Source: Methanocalculus alkaliphilus (GTDB lineage: Archaea; Halobacteriota; Methanomicrobia; Methanomicrobiales; Methanocorpusculaceae). Taken from it: a DNA stretch of 64,000 nt. The notes below the pieces were generated by a model. The model made no database searches. It was given only the letters and a program-made list of their open reading frames with translations, and was not told where the DNA came from. The stretch is taken from contig NZ_JALJYG010000002.1 in assembly GCF_024170505.1 (NCBI RefSeq), forward strand, positions 124,001 through 188,000. Reading direction: 5' to 3'. Shown here piece after piece: positions 45,234-54,589 of this stretch (position 1 is the first letter of the stretch; each line of letters starts with the position of its first letter). A program made the position numbers and the translations under genes.

Positions 45234-47192
45234 TCATCCGATGACCGGGGCGAGAATAATAATGATCAGGTAGATCCCAAGGACCAGTGTGATGAGGAGG
45301 ATGCCGGTCCCGAATGTAGAGAGATTAAGCAGGGTTCGCCGGTGCCTGCGCGAAAAGATGAGCCAGCGCTCCTGAAAATGCTCATCTGCGGTCCGGGTCA
45401 TCTCCTGTATTCCGGAGAGGAGATCGACTCCGACAAATCGCCCGGTCGATTGAAATGCCCCGGTAACCCGGTAATACCAGGCATCAGGGGAGATGAGGGA
45501 GGGGACCTTCTTCTCCCAATGGAACCATCCCCAGAAGACATAGGCGATGAAGAGGAGGACCCCGATACCTATCTCAAGGATCGCATAGCCGATATTGCCG
45601 GCAGAATAGATGCCTGCCCCTGCGTACCCGGCATATCCGGCAATATATGCGATTCCTGACTCGGAGAACGGGAAGACCATTGCTGCTGGCAGAATAAAGA
45701 AGATGGCAAGACCCGGGAGGATTCCAAGGAGTATGATCGCAACCGAGAGGGAGGCCATCGCTGCCTTCATCGGGAGGGGTGTTCTATCAAGCGGCAGTCT
45801 CTGAAGCTTTGACTCGCCAAAGAAGGTGAAGAGGAGGAGCTTTCCCGTGGAGGCGACGGTTCCTCCACAGACGATGAAGAAGATCGCCTCTGCAGGAAGG
45901 AGGGTCCACCCGCCAACAGCCTGTGCATCGATGAGGGCATGATGAATGAATGCCTTGCTGACGAACCCGTTGAACCCTGGTACGCCCGATATTGCACAGA
46001 CACCGATTACCATTGCCAGGGCAGTAAACGGCATGGAGCGCCAGAGGCCTCCGATTTTATACATATTCAGCTCATCGGTTGCAAGAAAGACGGCACCTAC
46101 TGCGAGGAAGAGGGAGGCCTTGAAGAGGGCATGGTTGATGAGATGATAGAGCCCCCCGGCAAAGCCGCTTGATCCCCCATCCCCAAGATACACCACACAG
46201 GAGATGCCAAGGAGGATGAACCCCATCTGGCTGATACTGTGATACGCAAGCATCCTCTTTGAGTTGGTCTGCATCAGGGCCAGGAAGACGGCAACGATCA
46301 TTGTAATCAGAGAGATCCATATCAGGACGAGCCCGGCGGGAGAGCCGGAAGAGGAGAGAGGGCCTGAGATGATGGAGGGGAAGAGGATGAAGAGGCAGAC
46401 GATGAAGATTCCGTAGGCGCCAACCTTGATGATCAGTCCGGAGAGTATAGCAGAAGCGGGTGTCGGGGCGGAGCTGTGGGCATCAGGAAGCCAGATATGA
46501 ACGGGATACATCCCGGCCTTCACACCGAAGCCGAGGATCATCAGTCCGGCAATGAGGAGGATTTGGGAGCCGGTCAGGCCTGACCCGGCTGCAAGGGGGG
46601 CCACATCAATCGATCCTGTACCTGCAAAGAGGAGGGCGGCACCCGCAAGAATGAGGAAAGCACCGGATAATCCAAGGAAGAGATACTTCTTTGCAGCAGC
46701 AACCGCATCATCTGTCTGATAATGGATGATCAGCACAAATGCCGAGAGGGTCAGCAACTCAAAGAAGAGATACAGTGTGATGTAGTCGCCTGAGATGAGT
46801 ACACCGAGATCCGCAAAGAGTGAGAAGAGCCAGAAGGTATAGAAGCGGTTCGTCCTCTCCTTCTCGCCAAGATATCCTGTGGCATAGACGGTGCCGAGCA
46901 TCCAGACAAATGCAGTGATCAGGATGATGGCATACGAGAAGGGATTCATCTGGATGATCGGGGTATAAAAGAGATACTCACTCTCAATGGCAATCCGGAA
47001 GCTGAGATCAGAAGAGAGGAAGGGGATGCCAAGGCCGGCGATCAGAAGGACCAGGGCAGGGACAGAGACCGCAATCAGGTTGCGGAGAGGGGCGGAGTAT
47101 CGACCTGCGAGGTAACAGAGGAGAGAGCCGATGAACGGAACCGCAAGTAGAGTAAGAACCGCATACTCTGGCTGGAATCCGATGATCTCCAT
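45234..47192 (-). CDS. Third antiporter-like membrane subunit (NuoL-like), opposite strand
   Basis: A roughly 652-residue, about sixteen-helix protein of the proton-conducting transporter family: LYLFFELLTLSAFVLIIHYQTDDAV, KKYLFLGLSGAFLILAG, GFGVKAGMYPVHIWLPDAHSSAPTPASAIL and QTNSKRMLAYHSISQMGFIL. The extra C-terminal ~120 residues carry a late helix pair. It converges on the mrp operon with a 5-base gap, so it has its own promoter and may be expressed separately. Start ATG at 47192. Confidence 0.85.
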   Translation of the reverse strand: MEIIGFQPEYAVLTLLAVPFIGSLLCYLAGRYSAPLRNLIAVSVPALVLLIAGLGIPFLSSDLSFRIAIESEYLFYTPIIQMNPFSYAIILITAFVWMLGTVYATGYLGEKERTNRFYTFWLFSLFADLGVLISGDYITLYLFFELLTLSAFVLIIHYQTDDAVAAAKKYLFLGLSGAFLILAGAALLFAGTGSIDVAPLAAGSGLTGSQILLIAGLMILGFGVKAGMYPVHIWLPDAHSSAPTPASAILSGLIIKVGAYGIFIVCLFILFPSIISGPLSSSGSPAGLVLIWISLITMIVAVFLALMQTNSKRMLAYHSISQMGFILLGISCVVYLGDGGSSGFAGGLYHLINHALFKASLFLAVGAVFLATDELNMYKIGGLWRSMPFTALAMVIGVCAISGVPGFNGFVSKAFIHHALIDAQAVGGWTLLPAEAIFFIVCGGTVASTGKLLLFTFFGESKLQRLPLDRTPLPMKAAMASLSVAIILLGILPGLAIFFILPAAMVFPFSESGIAYIAGYAGYAGAGIYSAGNIGYAILEIGIGVLLFIAYVFWGWFHWEKKVPSLISPDAWYYRVTGAFQSTGRFVGVDLLSGIQEMTRTADEHFQERWLIFSRRHRRTLLNLSTFGTGILLITLVLGIYLIIIILAPVIG

Positions 47193-47294
47193 TGGCAATA
47201 TGGTTATTCTGCCTTGTGATAGATAAGTATACTGAAGGATCGATGTCGTTTCCCAATATCACTGCATTTTCAGGATAATTTCGTAACCCTTATT

Positions 47295-47332
47295 TGTTCG
47301 TAAATCTTAGAACATTCTATACCAAACGAACA
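47295..47332. promoter_or_regulatory. Inverted repeat upstream of fprA
   Basis: TGTTCG at 47295-47300 and CGAACA at 47327-47332 flank 26 bases that contain the AT-rich promoter segment of fprA (GTAAATCTTA). The ATG is at 47343. It could be a regulator site, but two 6-base half-sites this far apart can arise by chance. Confidence 0.25.
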
Positions 47333-47342
47333 GGTTATACCA

Positions 47343-48560
47343 ATGAAAGCTGAAGCATATAAAATCGCTGATGGTGTCTACTGGGTAGGCACCCTGGACT
47401 GGGATATTCGGACATACCACGGCTATACGCTCGATGGGACGTCATACAATGCGTACCTCATCTTCGGAGAGAAGACCGTGCTGATCGACAACGTCTACCC
47501 CGGCCAGTCTGCACAGATGTGGGGGAGAATCCGGGATGCATGTGCTGCAGAGGGGAGGGATGAAACGATCGATATTATCATCCAGAATCATGCCGAAAAG
47601 GACCATTCCGGTGCCCTCCCTGAGATTCACAGGCGTTTCCCCGAGGCAGTAATCTATTGCACCGGGATCTGCGAGAAGGCACTCCATCGCCATTACCCAT
47701 CGCTTAAGGATGCAGTATTTCATCACATCACAACCGGAGATACCCTTGATATCGGTGGGAAGACCCTTGCATTTGTCCAGGCTCCCCTCCTCCACTGGCC
47801 CGACTCGATGTTCACCCTCTATGCCGAGGAAGGGATCCTCTTTCCAAACGATGCATTCAGTCAGCACCTCTGCTGCACCGGAAGACTTGATACGGAGATC
47901 CCCGACCACACCCTGATGGATGCGGCACAGAAGTTCTATGCCAACCTCATCGTCCCCCTGACACCCCTCTTTCTGAAGAAGGCAGATGAGCTGACGGGCC
48001 TCAACCTCCTCGCACAAGTGAAGATGATCGCACCTGCCCATGGGCAGATCTGGACCGATCCCAAAAAGATCATCAACGCATATGTCGGATGGGCGACAGG
48101 CACCGCAATGAAGACGAAGGTGACGATCATCTACGATACGATGCATGGGTCCACACAGAAACTTGCCCATGCCCTTGCAGAAGGGGTGATGGCAGGGGGT
48201 GCGGATGTGAAGATCTTCAATCTCCACCAGGATGAGCGATCAGAGATCGTCAAGGATATTCTCGAGTCAAAAGCGATCATGGTCGGTGTTCCGGCGATCA
48301 ATGATATGCCGTATCCGAGCATCGGCGATCTCCTCTATTATCTCAAGGGTCTTCGTTTCGATCGTACAGGCGAGCGGTTCGCACTCACCTTCGGCTCGAT
48401 GGGGGGCCGGGGAGGTGCGGCAGCAATGGTGGCAGATGAACTGAAGAACTCAGGGTTTACGGTCACCGAGACGATGGAGGTCCAGTTCGTCCCCGATGGC
48501 GACGAACTTGATCAGGCGTTTGAAGCAGGGAAGAAGATGGCTGAAAGGATAACCGCCTGA
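47343..48560 (+). CDS. fprA: F420H2 oxidase (A-type flavodiiron protein)
   Basis: A 405-residue flavodiiron protein that reduces O2 to water with F420H2 and protects methanogens from oxygen. The N-terminal metallo-beta-lactamase domain has the di-iron ligands H83, E85, D87, H88, then H151, D170 and H233. The C-terminal flavodoxin domain binds FMN with [10 protein letters not shown] at about 267-276. Monocistronic, between the third antiporter gene and a pterin-related gene. Confidence 0.94.
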   Translation: MKAEAYKIADGVYWVGTLDWDIRTYHGYTLDGTSYNAYLIFGEKTVLIDNVYPGQSAQMWGRIRDACAAEGRDETIDIIIQNHAEKDHSGALPEIHRRFPEAVIYCTGICEKALHRHYPSLKDAVFHHITTGDTLDIGGKTLAFVQAPLLHWPDSMFTLYAEEGILFPNDAFSQHLCCTGRLDTEIPDHTLMDAAQKFYANLIVPLTPLFLKKADELTGLNLLAQVKMIAPAHGQIWTDPKKIINAYVGWATGTAMKTKVTIIYDTMHGSTQKLAHALAEGVMAGGADVKIFNLHQDERSEIVKDILESKAIMVGVPAINDMPYPSIGDLLYYLKGLRFDRTGERFALTFGSMGGRGGAAAMVADELKNSGFTVTETMEVQFVPDGDELDQAFEAGKKMAERITA

Positions 48561-48565
48561 GCCCC

Positions 48566-48588
48566 ATCAGGCCGGGATCCCTGATCCC
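48566..48588 (+). terminator. Possible stem-loop after fprA
   Basis: Two overlapping hairpins: ATCAGG/CCTGAT (48566-48585) and GGGATC/GATCCC (48574-48588). No T tract follows, so it may be a weak terminator or a 3'-end stabiliser. Confidence 0.3.
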
Positions 48589-48760
48589 CTGCTATACAGT
48601 CATACGGCGTATCCAGGTGGTTTTATCGCCAAAATACCCTCTTTTATCAACTATTCGTATTCAAAAGGATCAAATCCAGAGAAATACCAGTCGTATACAT
48701 ACGATCCCAGCCAAAGACCAATTCGCCATCTTGATGTAGGGTTGGGTCAACCAATCACCC

Positions 48761-50185
48761 ATGCGGATCCTCCTTATTACCGGCACCCAGACTGAGGACC
48801 TGGTCAGAAGGGCTGCCAGCGAGTCCGGCCATGACTGTGTTGTGGAGGTCATCGGCGAGGTGGCATCGTTCATCTCTCCCAGGCATCTCATCGACCTGAT
48901 CCAGAGCTCGCATTATGATCAGGTGATAGTCTCCGGAATGTGTACTGCAGATTTCTCCGGAGTTGAGAAGGAGACAGGGGTTCCGGTCTTCCTCGGTCCC
49001 CGGCATGCGAGCGATCTGGCAATGATCCTGCCGGGGGTCGGCCAGATACAACTCTCACGCACCATACCGGCAGATGATCTCATCGCGGGAATGAAGAGGG
49101 AGCGTGCTCTTGAGCGGCTTGCTGAGATCGAAGAGGAGGCCGATCCTGCCTTTCTCATCAGGGGGCAGAAGATCGGTGGCAGCAGCAGGATGAAGGTCTG
49201 TGCGGAGATAATGGATGCCCATCGCCATCCGGATCTCAGGGTCGCGGTTGCCGGACTCTTCGCATCAGGCGCTGACATCGTTGATCTCGGTTTTGGATTT
49301 GATGCCACCCCGGAGGATCTCCGGAGAGTGTTCAATGATCTTGAAGGGATCGATGGACCGCTTGCAGTTGACACACAGGATCCGGATCTGATCAGGGCCG
49401 CCCTGGAGAGAGCTGATCTCATCCTCTCCCTCCAGGAAGCAAATATCCCGATCATCGGATCTGCGGTGGCTGACGCCGGGGTTGCGGCAGTCATCGTTCC
49501 CGGAGAGGCCGGGCTTGCTGCAAATATTGCTGCCGCCGAGGCCTGCGGCATCTCCTGCCTCATTACCGATCCCCTCCTCCCCCCTGCCGGTTCGGGGCTC
49601 ATCAGGGCACTTGCAGGGTATGCTTCGGCAGGTACCGATCACCCCCTCTTCTTCGGTGCAGGAAATGTGGTAGAACTCCTGGATGCGGATTCCCCGGGGG
49701 CAAACGCCCTCCTCGCGGCGATGGCAAAGGAGGTTGGTGCCGCAGTCATCTTCTCAAGCGAGCACTCGGACAAGACGAAGGGGTCGGTTCGGGAGATGCG
49801 GCGGGCCACGATGATGATGGCACTGATGGATGAAAGGCCGTACCCGAAGGATCTCGGCATTGATCTCTTTGTCATCAAGGAGAAGCGGCGGCGGCATGAA
49901 CCTCCAATCCGGTATGATACCCTGATTCAGCCGGAAAAGCAGGAGAGGAAGCTCATCTATGACCCATGCGGAAATTTCCGGATTGGCATCGATGAGGGAG
50001 AGATCATTGCCGAAAAAGGCGGCAGTGCGATCCGGGCCCGTGACTGGGCTTCCATATACCACGAGATTGAGGCCAGAGGGTGGGTCTCCCGGATGGATCA
50101 TGCCGCCTACCTTGGAAAAGAGCTCTATAAAGCAGAGCTTGCCATCCGTTTTAACCGCAGTTTTGAACAGGATGGCAGATTCTGA
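48761..50185 (+). CDS. Dihydropteroate synthase-like protein
   Basis: A 474-residue protein of the archaeal DHPS-related family (TIGR00284 type). An N-terminal region of about 150 residues begins MRILLITGTQTEDLVRR. A TIM-barrel DHPS-like domain follows, with ADIVDLGFGFDATPEDLRRVFNDL and PLAVDTQDP. A C-terminal domain ends with IRARDWASIYHEIEARG. In methanogens such proteins are candidates for the dihydropteroate-type step of methanopterin synthesis; the exact reaction is not established. The gene stands alone, with no other pterin gene beside it. Confidence 0.82.
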   Translation: MRILLITGTQTEDLVRRAASESGHDCVVEVIGEVASFISPRHLIDLIQSSHYDQVIVSGMCTADFSGVEKETGVPVFLGPRHASDLAMILPGVGQIQLSRTIPADDLIAGMKRERALERLAEIEEEADPAFLIRGQKIGGSSRMKVCAEIMDAHRHPDLRVAVAGLFASGADIVDLGFGFDATPEDLRRVFNDLEGIDGPLAVDTQDPDLIRAALERADLILSLQEANIPIIGSAVADAGVAAVIVPGEAGLAANIAAAEACGISCLITDPLLPPAGSGLIRALAGYASAGTDHPLFFGAGNVVELLDADSPGANALLAAMAKEVGAAVIFSSEHSDKTKGSVREMRRATMMMALMDERPYPKDLGIDLFVIKEKRRRHEPPIRYDTLIQPEKQERKLIYDPCGNFRIGIDEGEIIAEKGGSAIRARDWASIYHEIEARGWVSRMDHAAYLGKELYKAELAIRFNRSFEQDGRF

Positions 50186-50192
50186 TCAATAC

Positions 50193-50546
50193 TCAAAAGA
50201 GGCCGTACCAGATGATAAACGCAGAGACGATCAAAATGATCAGGACGATGATGAGGGCTTTTGAGAGGCAGGTGGTGCAGGAGCCGCCTGTCATCTGACC
50301 GATCTTTTTTGCTGAACAGAACCGGCAGCTCTGCACCCTCTCCATACGGGGATGAAGCTTCTGGTAAATGGATCGAATCTTCTCCTCCCTGTTCTCCGAG
50401 GCTCTGATACGGTTCCATTCCTCTTCGGAGAGCCCGATGAAGAGGTCACAGGTCCCGCATTTGATCCAGATCTCATTATCAGATGGCCGCTCTGCAACAA
50501 CGGTCATCTCCCCACACTGTGGACAGTGCAGACCCGATAGTACCAT
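50193..50546 (-). CDS. Tail-anchored double zinc-ribbon protein
   Basis: A 117-residue protein with CPQCG and CGTC at residues about 8-32, a charged helix, CRFC and CTTC pairs at about 73-92, and one C-terminal membrane helix (residues about 96-115). This looks like a protein anchored by its tail with zinc ribbons in the cytoplasm. I recognise no named family. It converges with the DHPS-like gene with a 7-base gap. Confidence 0.65.
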   Translation of the reverse strand: MVLSGLHCPQCGEMTVVAERPSDNEIWIKCGTCDLFIGLSEEEWNRIRASENREEKIRSIYQKLHPRMERVQSCRFCSAKKIGQMTGGSCTTCLSKALIIVLIILIVSAFIIWYGLF

Positions 50547-50567
50547 GGGAATTACATAGCAGGTCAG

Positions 50568-50577
50568 CTATAAATAG
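50568..50577 (-). promoter_or_regulatory. TATA box of the tail-anchored zinc-ribbon gene
   Basis: On the minus strand CTATTTATAG lies 22-31 nt before the ATG at 50546: the spacing of a leaderless transcript. Confidence 0.5.
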
Positions 50578-50631
50578 ATGTTTCAGGACGGGTTCACCAG
50601 GAGTCCGGAACAGGTACCAGGCTACACCAAC

Positions 50632-50640
50632 TGTTTTATA
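50632..50640 (+). promoter_or_regulatory. TATA box of ppk2
   Basis: TGTTTTATA lies about 32-40 nt before the ATG at 50672, divergent from the zinc-ribbon promoter 60 bases away. Confidence 0.45.
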
Positions 50641-50671
50641 GCATCTCCTGAGCATTATACCCTGAGACGGA

Positions 50672-51571
50672 ATGATTAAGGATAAATATATTGAAAAACT
50701 CCTCGTCAAGCCCGGTAAGAGTGTGAAGATCAAAGACTTCTATACCGGATGGGCACAGGACGATGTCCTGAAAGAGCGGGGCAAGAATAATGTCAAGGCA
50801 CGGGCCCTTGAGATCCTTGAAGAGAATCGCACCGCACTCGCAAGCGCCCAGGAACTTCTCTGGGCAGACAATCGTTACTCGATCCTCATTATTCTTCAGG
50901 GTATGGATACTGCCGGAAAGGACGGAACGATCAAGCATGTTATGTCAGGTGTCAATCCACAGGGGTGCCGTGTCACGAGCTTTGGGGTACCAACAAAATA
51001 TGAACTTGACCACTCCTTCCTCTGGCGTTTCTGGAAGGCGATGCCACGCAGGGGAGAGATCGGGATCTTTAACAGATCCTATTATGAGGATGTGCTCGTC
51101 CCCAGGGTTCACCCAGGAATCATACGTGATCAACGACTTCCTGTTGTTGAACCGGATGAAGGGTTCTGGAATACCAGATACGAGGATATCCGGGCATTTG
51201 AGAGGCATCTGATCGCAAACGGAACGATCATTCTGAAGTTCTTCCTGAATATCTCAAAAGATGAACAGAAAGAGCGACTCCTCTCCCGGTTGAAGAACGA
51301 AGAGAAGAACTGGAAGTTCTCCCTCTCCGATCTGAGCGAGCGGAAGCGATGGGATGATTATCATAAAGCATATGAAGAGGCATTCTTCCAGACGAGCACA
51401 AAGGACGCCCCCTGGTACATCATCCCGGCCGATTACAAGTGGGCAGCACGAACACTTGTGGCGGATCTCATCGTCAAGGGGATCACCCAGCTCGACCTCA
51501 GGTATCCAACGACGACAGATGAGATGAAGCAGGAACTGAAGAAGGCACGGGAAAGTCTGGAGAACGAGTAG
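50672..51571 (+). CDS. ppk2: Polyphosphate kinase 2 family protein
   Basis: A 299-residue PPK2-type phosphotransferase, which moves phosphate between polyphosphate and nucleotides. Walker A GMDTAGKDG is at about residues 77-85, NRSYYEDVLVPRVHP is the catalytic and lid-near segment in the middle, and ERKRWDDYHKAYEEAFFQTSTKDAPWYIIPADYKW is the conserved late stretch. One-domain PPK2 of this length usually phosphorylates NDPs or AMP; the class cannot be fixed by eye. Confidence 0.92.
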   Translation: MIKDKYIEKLLVKPGKSVKIKDFYTGWAQDDVLKERGKNNVKARALEILEENRTALASAQELLWADNRYSILIILQGMDTAGKDGTIKHVMSGVNPQGCRVTSFGVPTKYELDHSFLWRFWKAMPRRGEIGIFNRSYYEDVLVPRVHPGIIRDQRLPVVEPDEGFWNTRYEDIRAFERHLIANGTIILKFFLNISKDEQKERLLSRLKNEEKNWKFSLSDLSERKRWDDYHKAYEEAFFQTSTKDAPWYIIPADYKWAARTLVADLIVKGITQLDLRYPTTTDEMKQELKKARESLENE

Positions 51572-51655
51572 ATCGTTTGCGCTGGAGACTGGCGATATCT
51601 GAAGACGAAAAGCCAGCCGTTCTGATGGAATCATCCCCGGAAGAGGGCAGGGATG

Positions 51656-51664
51656 ATTTATATA
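51656..51664 (+). promoter_or_regulatory. TATA box of the DUF4013 gene
   Basis: ATTTATATA lies 31-39 nt before the ATG at 51695, implying a transcript with almost no leader. Confidence 0.5.
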
Positions 51665-51694
51665 CCATATTATCCAAAATCACCCTGATTCATT

Positions 51695-52399
51695 ATGTCT
51701 ATCAGCACAATTGCATCCGAATCGTTCTCCTATGCCCAGGAGGCTGTCTGGGGAAAGTGGAAGCAGTGGATATTGCTTGTCATCGCCTACCTGATAACAA
51801 GCATCACACTCTATCTTGTACCGGTCTTCAATGGATATCTCGTCTCTGTCCTCTCAGGGAAAGAGCCGGCACCAGAGGTGGATGACTGGGGGAAGCTCTT
51901 TGTCGATGGCTGGAAGCTGAACATCGTCGCCCTCATCTACATGATCCCGATAATCCTCATCCTGGTGATCTTCGGTGCAGCAACGCTGCCGTTCATCATC
52001 GCCGGTGCCGCAATGGGCGAGATGACCGGTGTTGTTCCGGATGAGTTCATCCTTGGAGCAATCGCCGAGCTGCTTGCCGGTCTGCTTGTGGCCTTTGTTG
52101 TTGCGATCATCATCTCATTCATCGCATACACCGGTGTCGTCAGGTTTGCTAAAACCGGTAATATCATGGAGGCATTCAATTTTAGCGCGATCTTTGAGCA
52201 TATTGGAAAGATCGGGTGGGTTGACTACATCATCACCATTATCGTTCTCTGGATCATCATCGCAGTCTTGGCCTTTATCATCGGGGCATTGTCGGCAATT
52301 CCCGTGCTCGGATGGCTCATTGCCCTCTTCCTCGGCCCGCCACTCTCACTCTTTACATGGCGTTATGTGACGATGCTCTATCAGAGCGTCCCTGCATAG
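51695..52399 (+). CDS. DUF4013 membrane protein
   Basis: A 234-residue protein with about six membrane helices, an N-terminal amphipathic SYAQEAVWGKWKQWI, and the DUF4013 pattern of a GYL.SVL..KEPAPEVDDWGKLFVDGWK loop after the first helix pair. The function is unknown. Its 3' end overlaps the converging methyltransferase gene by 19 bases. Confidence 0.8.
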   Translation: MSISTIASESFSYAQEAVWGKWKQWILLVIAYLITSITLYLVPVFNGYLVSVLSGKEPAPEVDDWGKLFVDGWKLNIVALIYMIPIILILVIFGAATLPFIIAGAAMGEMTGVVPDEFILGAIAELLAGLLVAFVVAIIISFIAYTGVVRFAKTGNIMEAFNFSAIFEHIGKIGWVDYIITIIVLWIIIAVLAFIIGALSAIPVLGWLIALFLGPPLSLFTWRYVTMLYQSVPA

Positions 52400-53205
52400 A
52401 GAGAACCCGAACTCTCTTTTTTCTCTGGCCCCTCATCCATCCTGAGAGCCGCGACAACTCCTGGGGATCGGGCTCCGTTCTTTAGCATAATACCACAGTG
52501 CTTTGATCCGGAGAGAAGCTTTCGCAGTTCTGCATCATCGATCTCGATCCCGTCATGGCCGCTCCGATAGACTATCTCGTACCCGAGATCGTCGAGCCTG
52601 TCGAGTACCCAGAATGCATCCTCGGTGAAATGGATTGGGTGGATCTCAACGATGATGACCCGTGGACGCATCCGAAGATCCCGCAGGATAGCAACTTCAG
52701 CCCCTTCACAATCGAGTTCAAGGACATCACATGATGGGAGGTCACGGGGATGGATACGGGACGCGGAGGTGGTATCACCTCCATAGACATCGATATGCGG
52801 TCCGACGAGGGCATGATGAACCGTGCAGATGGATGAGAGCCCGTCTGACTGTATCCTCTCTGCTATCTCCCGGCAGGCTCGATCCCCAGCCTCATATATC
52901 ACCACTGAGCCGTTCGTCCCGGTAATCCTTCCTGCTGTAACTGCAGTAACACCGTCTCCCCCTCCGACAATAACGATCTGATCGCCGGGAGAGGTCAGTC
53001 GTTCGTGTGCAACCATGATCCCCTTCTCAGGAATGCAGTATTGAGAGAGATACCGGTAGGTGCCACAGACGATATCCTTGAGATCATGGTGCCGGCATAT
53101 GGCTCGGGCCTGTTGCAGAAGACGCATTGTTTTGTTCGTAATGGATCGTTGGAGAGAGGTAGTCCCCGTCTTCAGAAATAATTTGTTGTATTCCGTCACT
53201 GGCAA
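52381..53205 (-). CDS. FkbM-type SAM-dependent methyltransferase
   Basis: A 274-residue protein with a class I methyltransferase fold of the FkbM group. IVIVGGGDGVTAVTAG is motif I, VVIYEAGDRACREI is motif II, and a later CDVLELDCEGAEVAIL segment is typical of FkbM enzymes, which often methylate sugars or peptides. The start is uncertain: a TTG at 53205 or a GTG at 53199 with an AGG 8 nt upstream. It follows the MFS transporter gene with a 2-base gap, so both are probably co-transcribed. Confidence 0.72.
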   Translation of the reverse strand: MPVTEYNKLFLKTGTTSLQRSITNKTMRLLQQARAICRHHDLKDIVCGTYRYLSQYCIPEKGIMVAHERLTSPGDQIVIVGGGDGVTAVTAGRITGTNGSVVIYEAGDRACREIAERIQSDGLSSICTVHHALVGPHIDVYGGDTTSASRIHPRDLPSCDVLELDCEGAEVAILRDLRMRPRVIIVEIHPIHFTEDAFWVLDRLDDLGYEIVYRSGHDGIEIDDAELRKLLSGSKHCGIMLKNGARSPGVVAALRMDEGPEKKESSGSLYAGTL

Positions 53206-53207
53206 TC

Positions 53208-54551
53208 CTATGGAAGATATCGCCTGATAACGGCAGACTGGAAGAGGATGGCGGCTGAGACGGCAAGGACGACGAGGAATATCACCGTGAACGCCGCTTC
53301 TCCCGGGTATAGTGTGAGTGCCGCACCGGCAACGATGGGACCAAGGGCACCTCCGATGCTCTGGATGGTGTGGAGGAACGCACTTGCGGTAGCGGTCTGG
53401 CCGGGGGGTGCTGAAGCGAGGGCGATCATGTTATCGATGGTCAGGAGGATCGACATGCCTGCTGAGAAACTCATCCAGATTGCGACAAGCAGAAGTGGCG
53501 TCAGCTCGAAGAGGAAGAAGATCCCGCTGCCGATGAGAAGCGTGATGCTGCCGATGAGAAACGGCAAAACAACTCCTTTTTTTGTGACCAGGTACCCCGC
53601 AAGAGGGCCTGAGACCATATCGGTGAGAGATCCGGGCATCAGAAGAATACCCACAAAGATGATCGGGAGAGCAAGTCCGGCAGGCTGTGAGATGATATAG
53701 GGCATCAGCTGAAGGAGCATGAAGAAGGCAAAGACGACGAGGAACGCATTGATCGTAATCGCAGGAAACGGTGCTTCCCGGATCATTTCGAGATCAATGA
53801 GCGGATCCGGAGTCTGTTTCTCATGGCGGAGGAAGAGGATCAGAAGGAGGAGCGAAAGGAGAAACCCTCCCCAGACGAGCGGATTTCTCATCCCGGTGAG
53901 ACCACCCTGTGTCAGTGCGATCATCCCGGTGAGGATCGAGGCAGCAAAGAGTCCCATCCCGATCAGATCGATCTTCCCCTCCCGGAGGATGCCATGTCGG
54001 GGGAGGATGAACCATGCGGCGATGATGATGAGCAGAACCACGGGGATCATCAGCTGGAAGCAGGCACGCCACCCGATATGTTCGATGATGAATGCTCCAA
54101 ACATGATCCCAAGGAAGCTCCCCGCCCCATAGGTGGCAGCAAGCACGCCAATTCCGGTTGCCACCCATTCCGGCGGGGTCTCCTCAGCAACGAGTGCATA
54201 CGCAAGAGGGGCGATGGCAAGGCCGACCCCCTGAAGCATCCGTGACAGAAGGAGGGTCATCATATCCGGGGCATATCCACCAAGGACGATTCCTGCTCCA
54301 TAGACACCCAGGCAGGCAAGGATGACACGGCGCTTCCCTATGATATCACCAAGCGATCCGATGGCAAGAAGGATGACGGCACCAACGAGCATCACCGTCG
54401 GGAGGATCCATGCGATGATAACCGATGCAACGCCAAACTCCGCCTCTATCGCAGGGAACCCGGCGATGATCATCGCTTCAGTCGCCATCACTGTCGCTAT
54501 GATGACGCCAAGAAGGGCGAGGAGGTAATGGTAGCGTTGCAGACCAGACAT
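53208..54551 (-). CDS. MFS drug-type exporter (about 14 helices)
   Basis: A roughly 447-residue major facilitator transporter of the DHA2-like group: 14 predicted helices, the motif A equivalent GSLGDIIGKRRVILACLGVY after helix 2, and LLLSRMLQGVGLAIAPLAYALVAEETPP as motif C region. Substrates cannot be inferred. The ATG at 54551 (MSGLQRY) fits the family; ATGs at 54563 and 54581 are possible and would overlap the divergent promoter further. Confidence 0.88.
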   Translation of the reverse strand: MSGLQRYHYLLALLGVIIATVMATEAMIIAGFPAIEAEFGVASVIIAWILPTVMLVGAVILLAIGSLGDIIGKRRVILACLGVYGAGIVLGGYAPDMMTLLLSRMLQGVGLAIAPLAYALVAEETPPEWVATGIGVLAATYGAGSFLGIMFGAFIIEHIGWRACFQLMIPVVLLIIIAAWFILPRHGILREGKIDLIGMGLFAASILTGMIALTQGGLTGMRNPLVWGGFLLSLLLLILFLRHEKQTPDPLIDLEMIREAPFPAITINAFLVVFAFFMLLQLMPYIISQPAGLALPIIFVGILLMPGSLTDMVSGPLAGYLVTKKGVVLPFLIGSITLLIGSGIFFLFELTPLLLVAIWMSFSAGMSILLTIDNMIALASAPPGQTATASAFLHTIQSIGGALGPIVAGAALTLYPGEAAFTVIFLVVLAVSAAILFQSAVIRRYLP

Positions 54552-54589
54552 AAGAAGGATCATATCATCCCGCAGCGCCATGAATCTAT

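Noticed and set aside
48691-48704. TCGTAT-AC-ATACGA inverted repeat before the dihydropteroate-synthase-like gene
   Set aside because: It is short, overlaps a likely TATA-type promoter element, and nothing links it to a regulator.
30231-53148. Recurring TTGTTCGTAA word (near 30231, 47293 and 53138)
   Set aside because: One copy lies inside a coding sequence and one beside a terminator; the shared word is probably chance.
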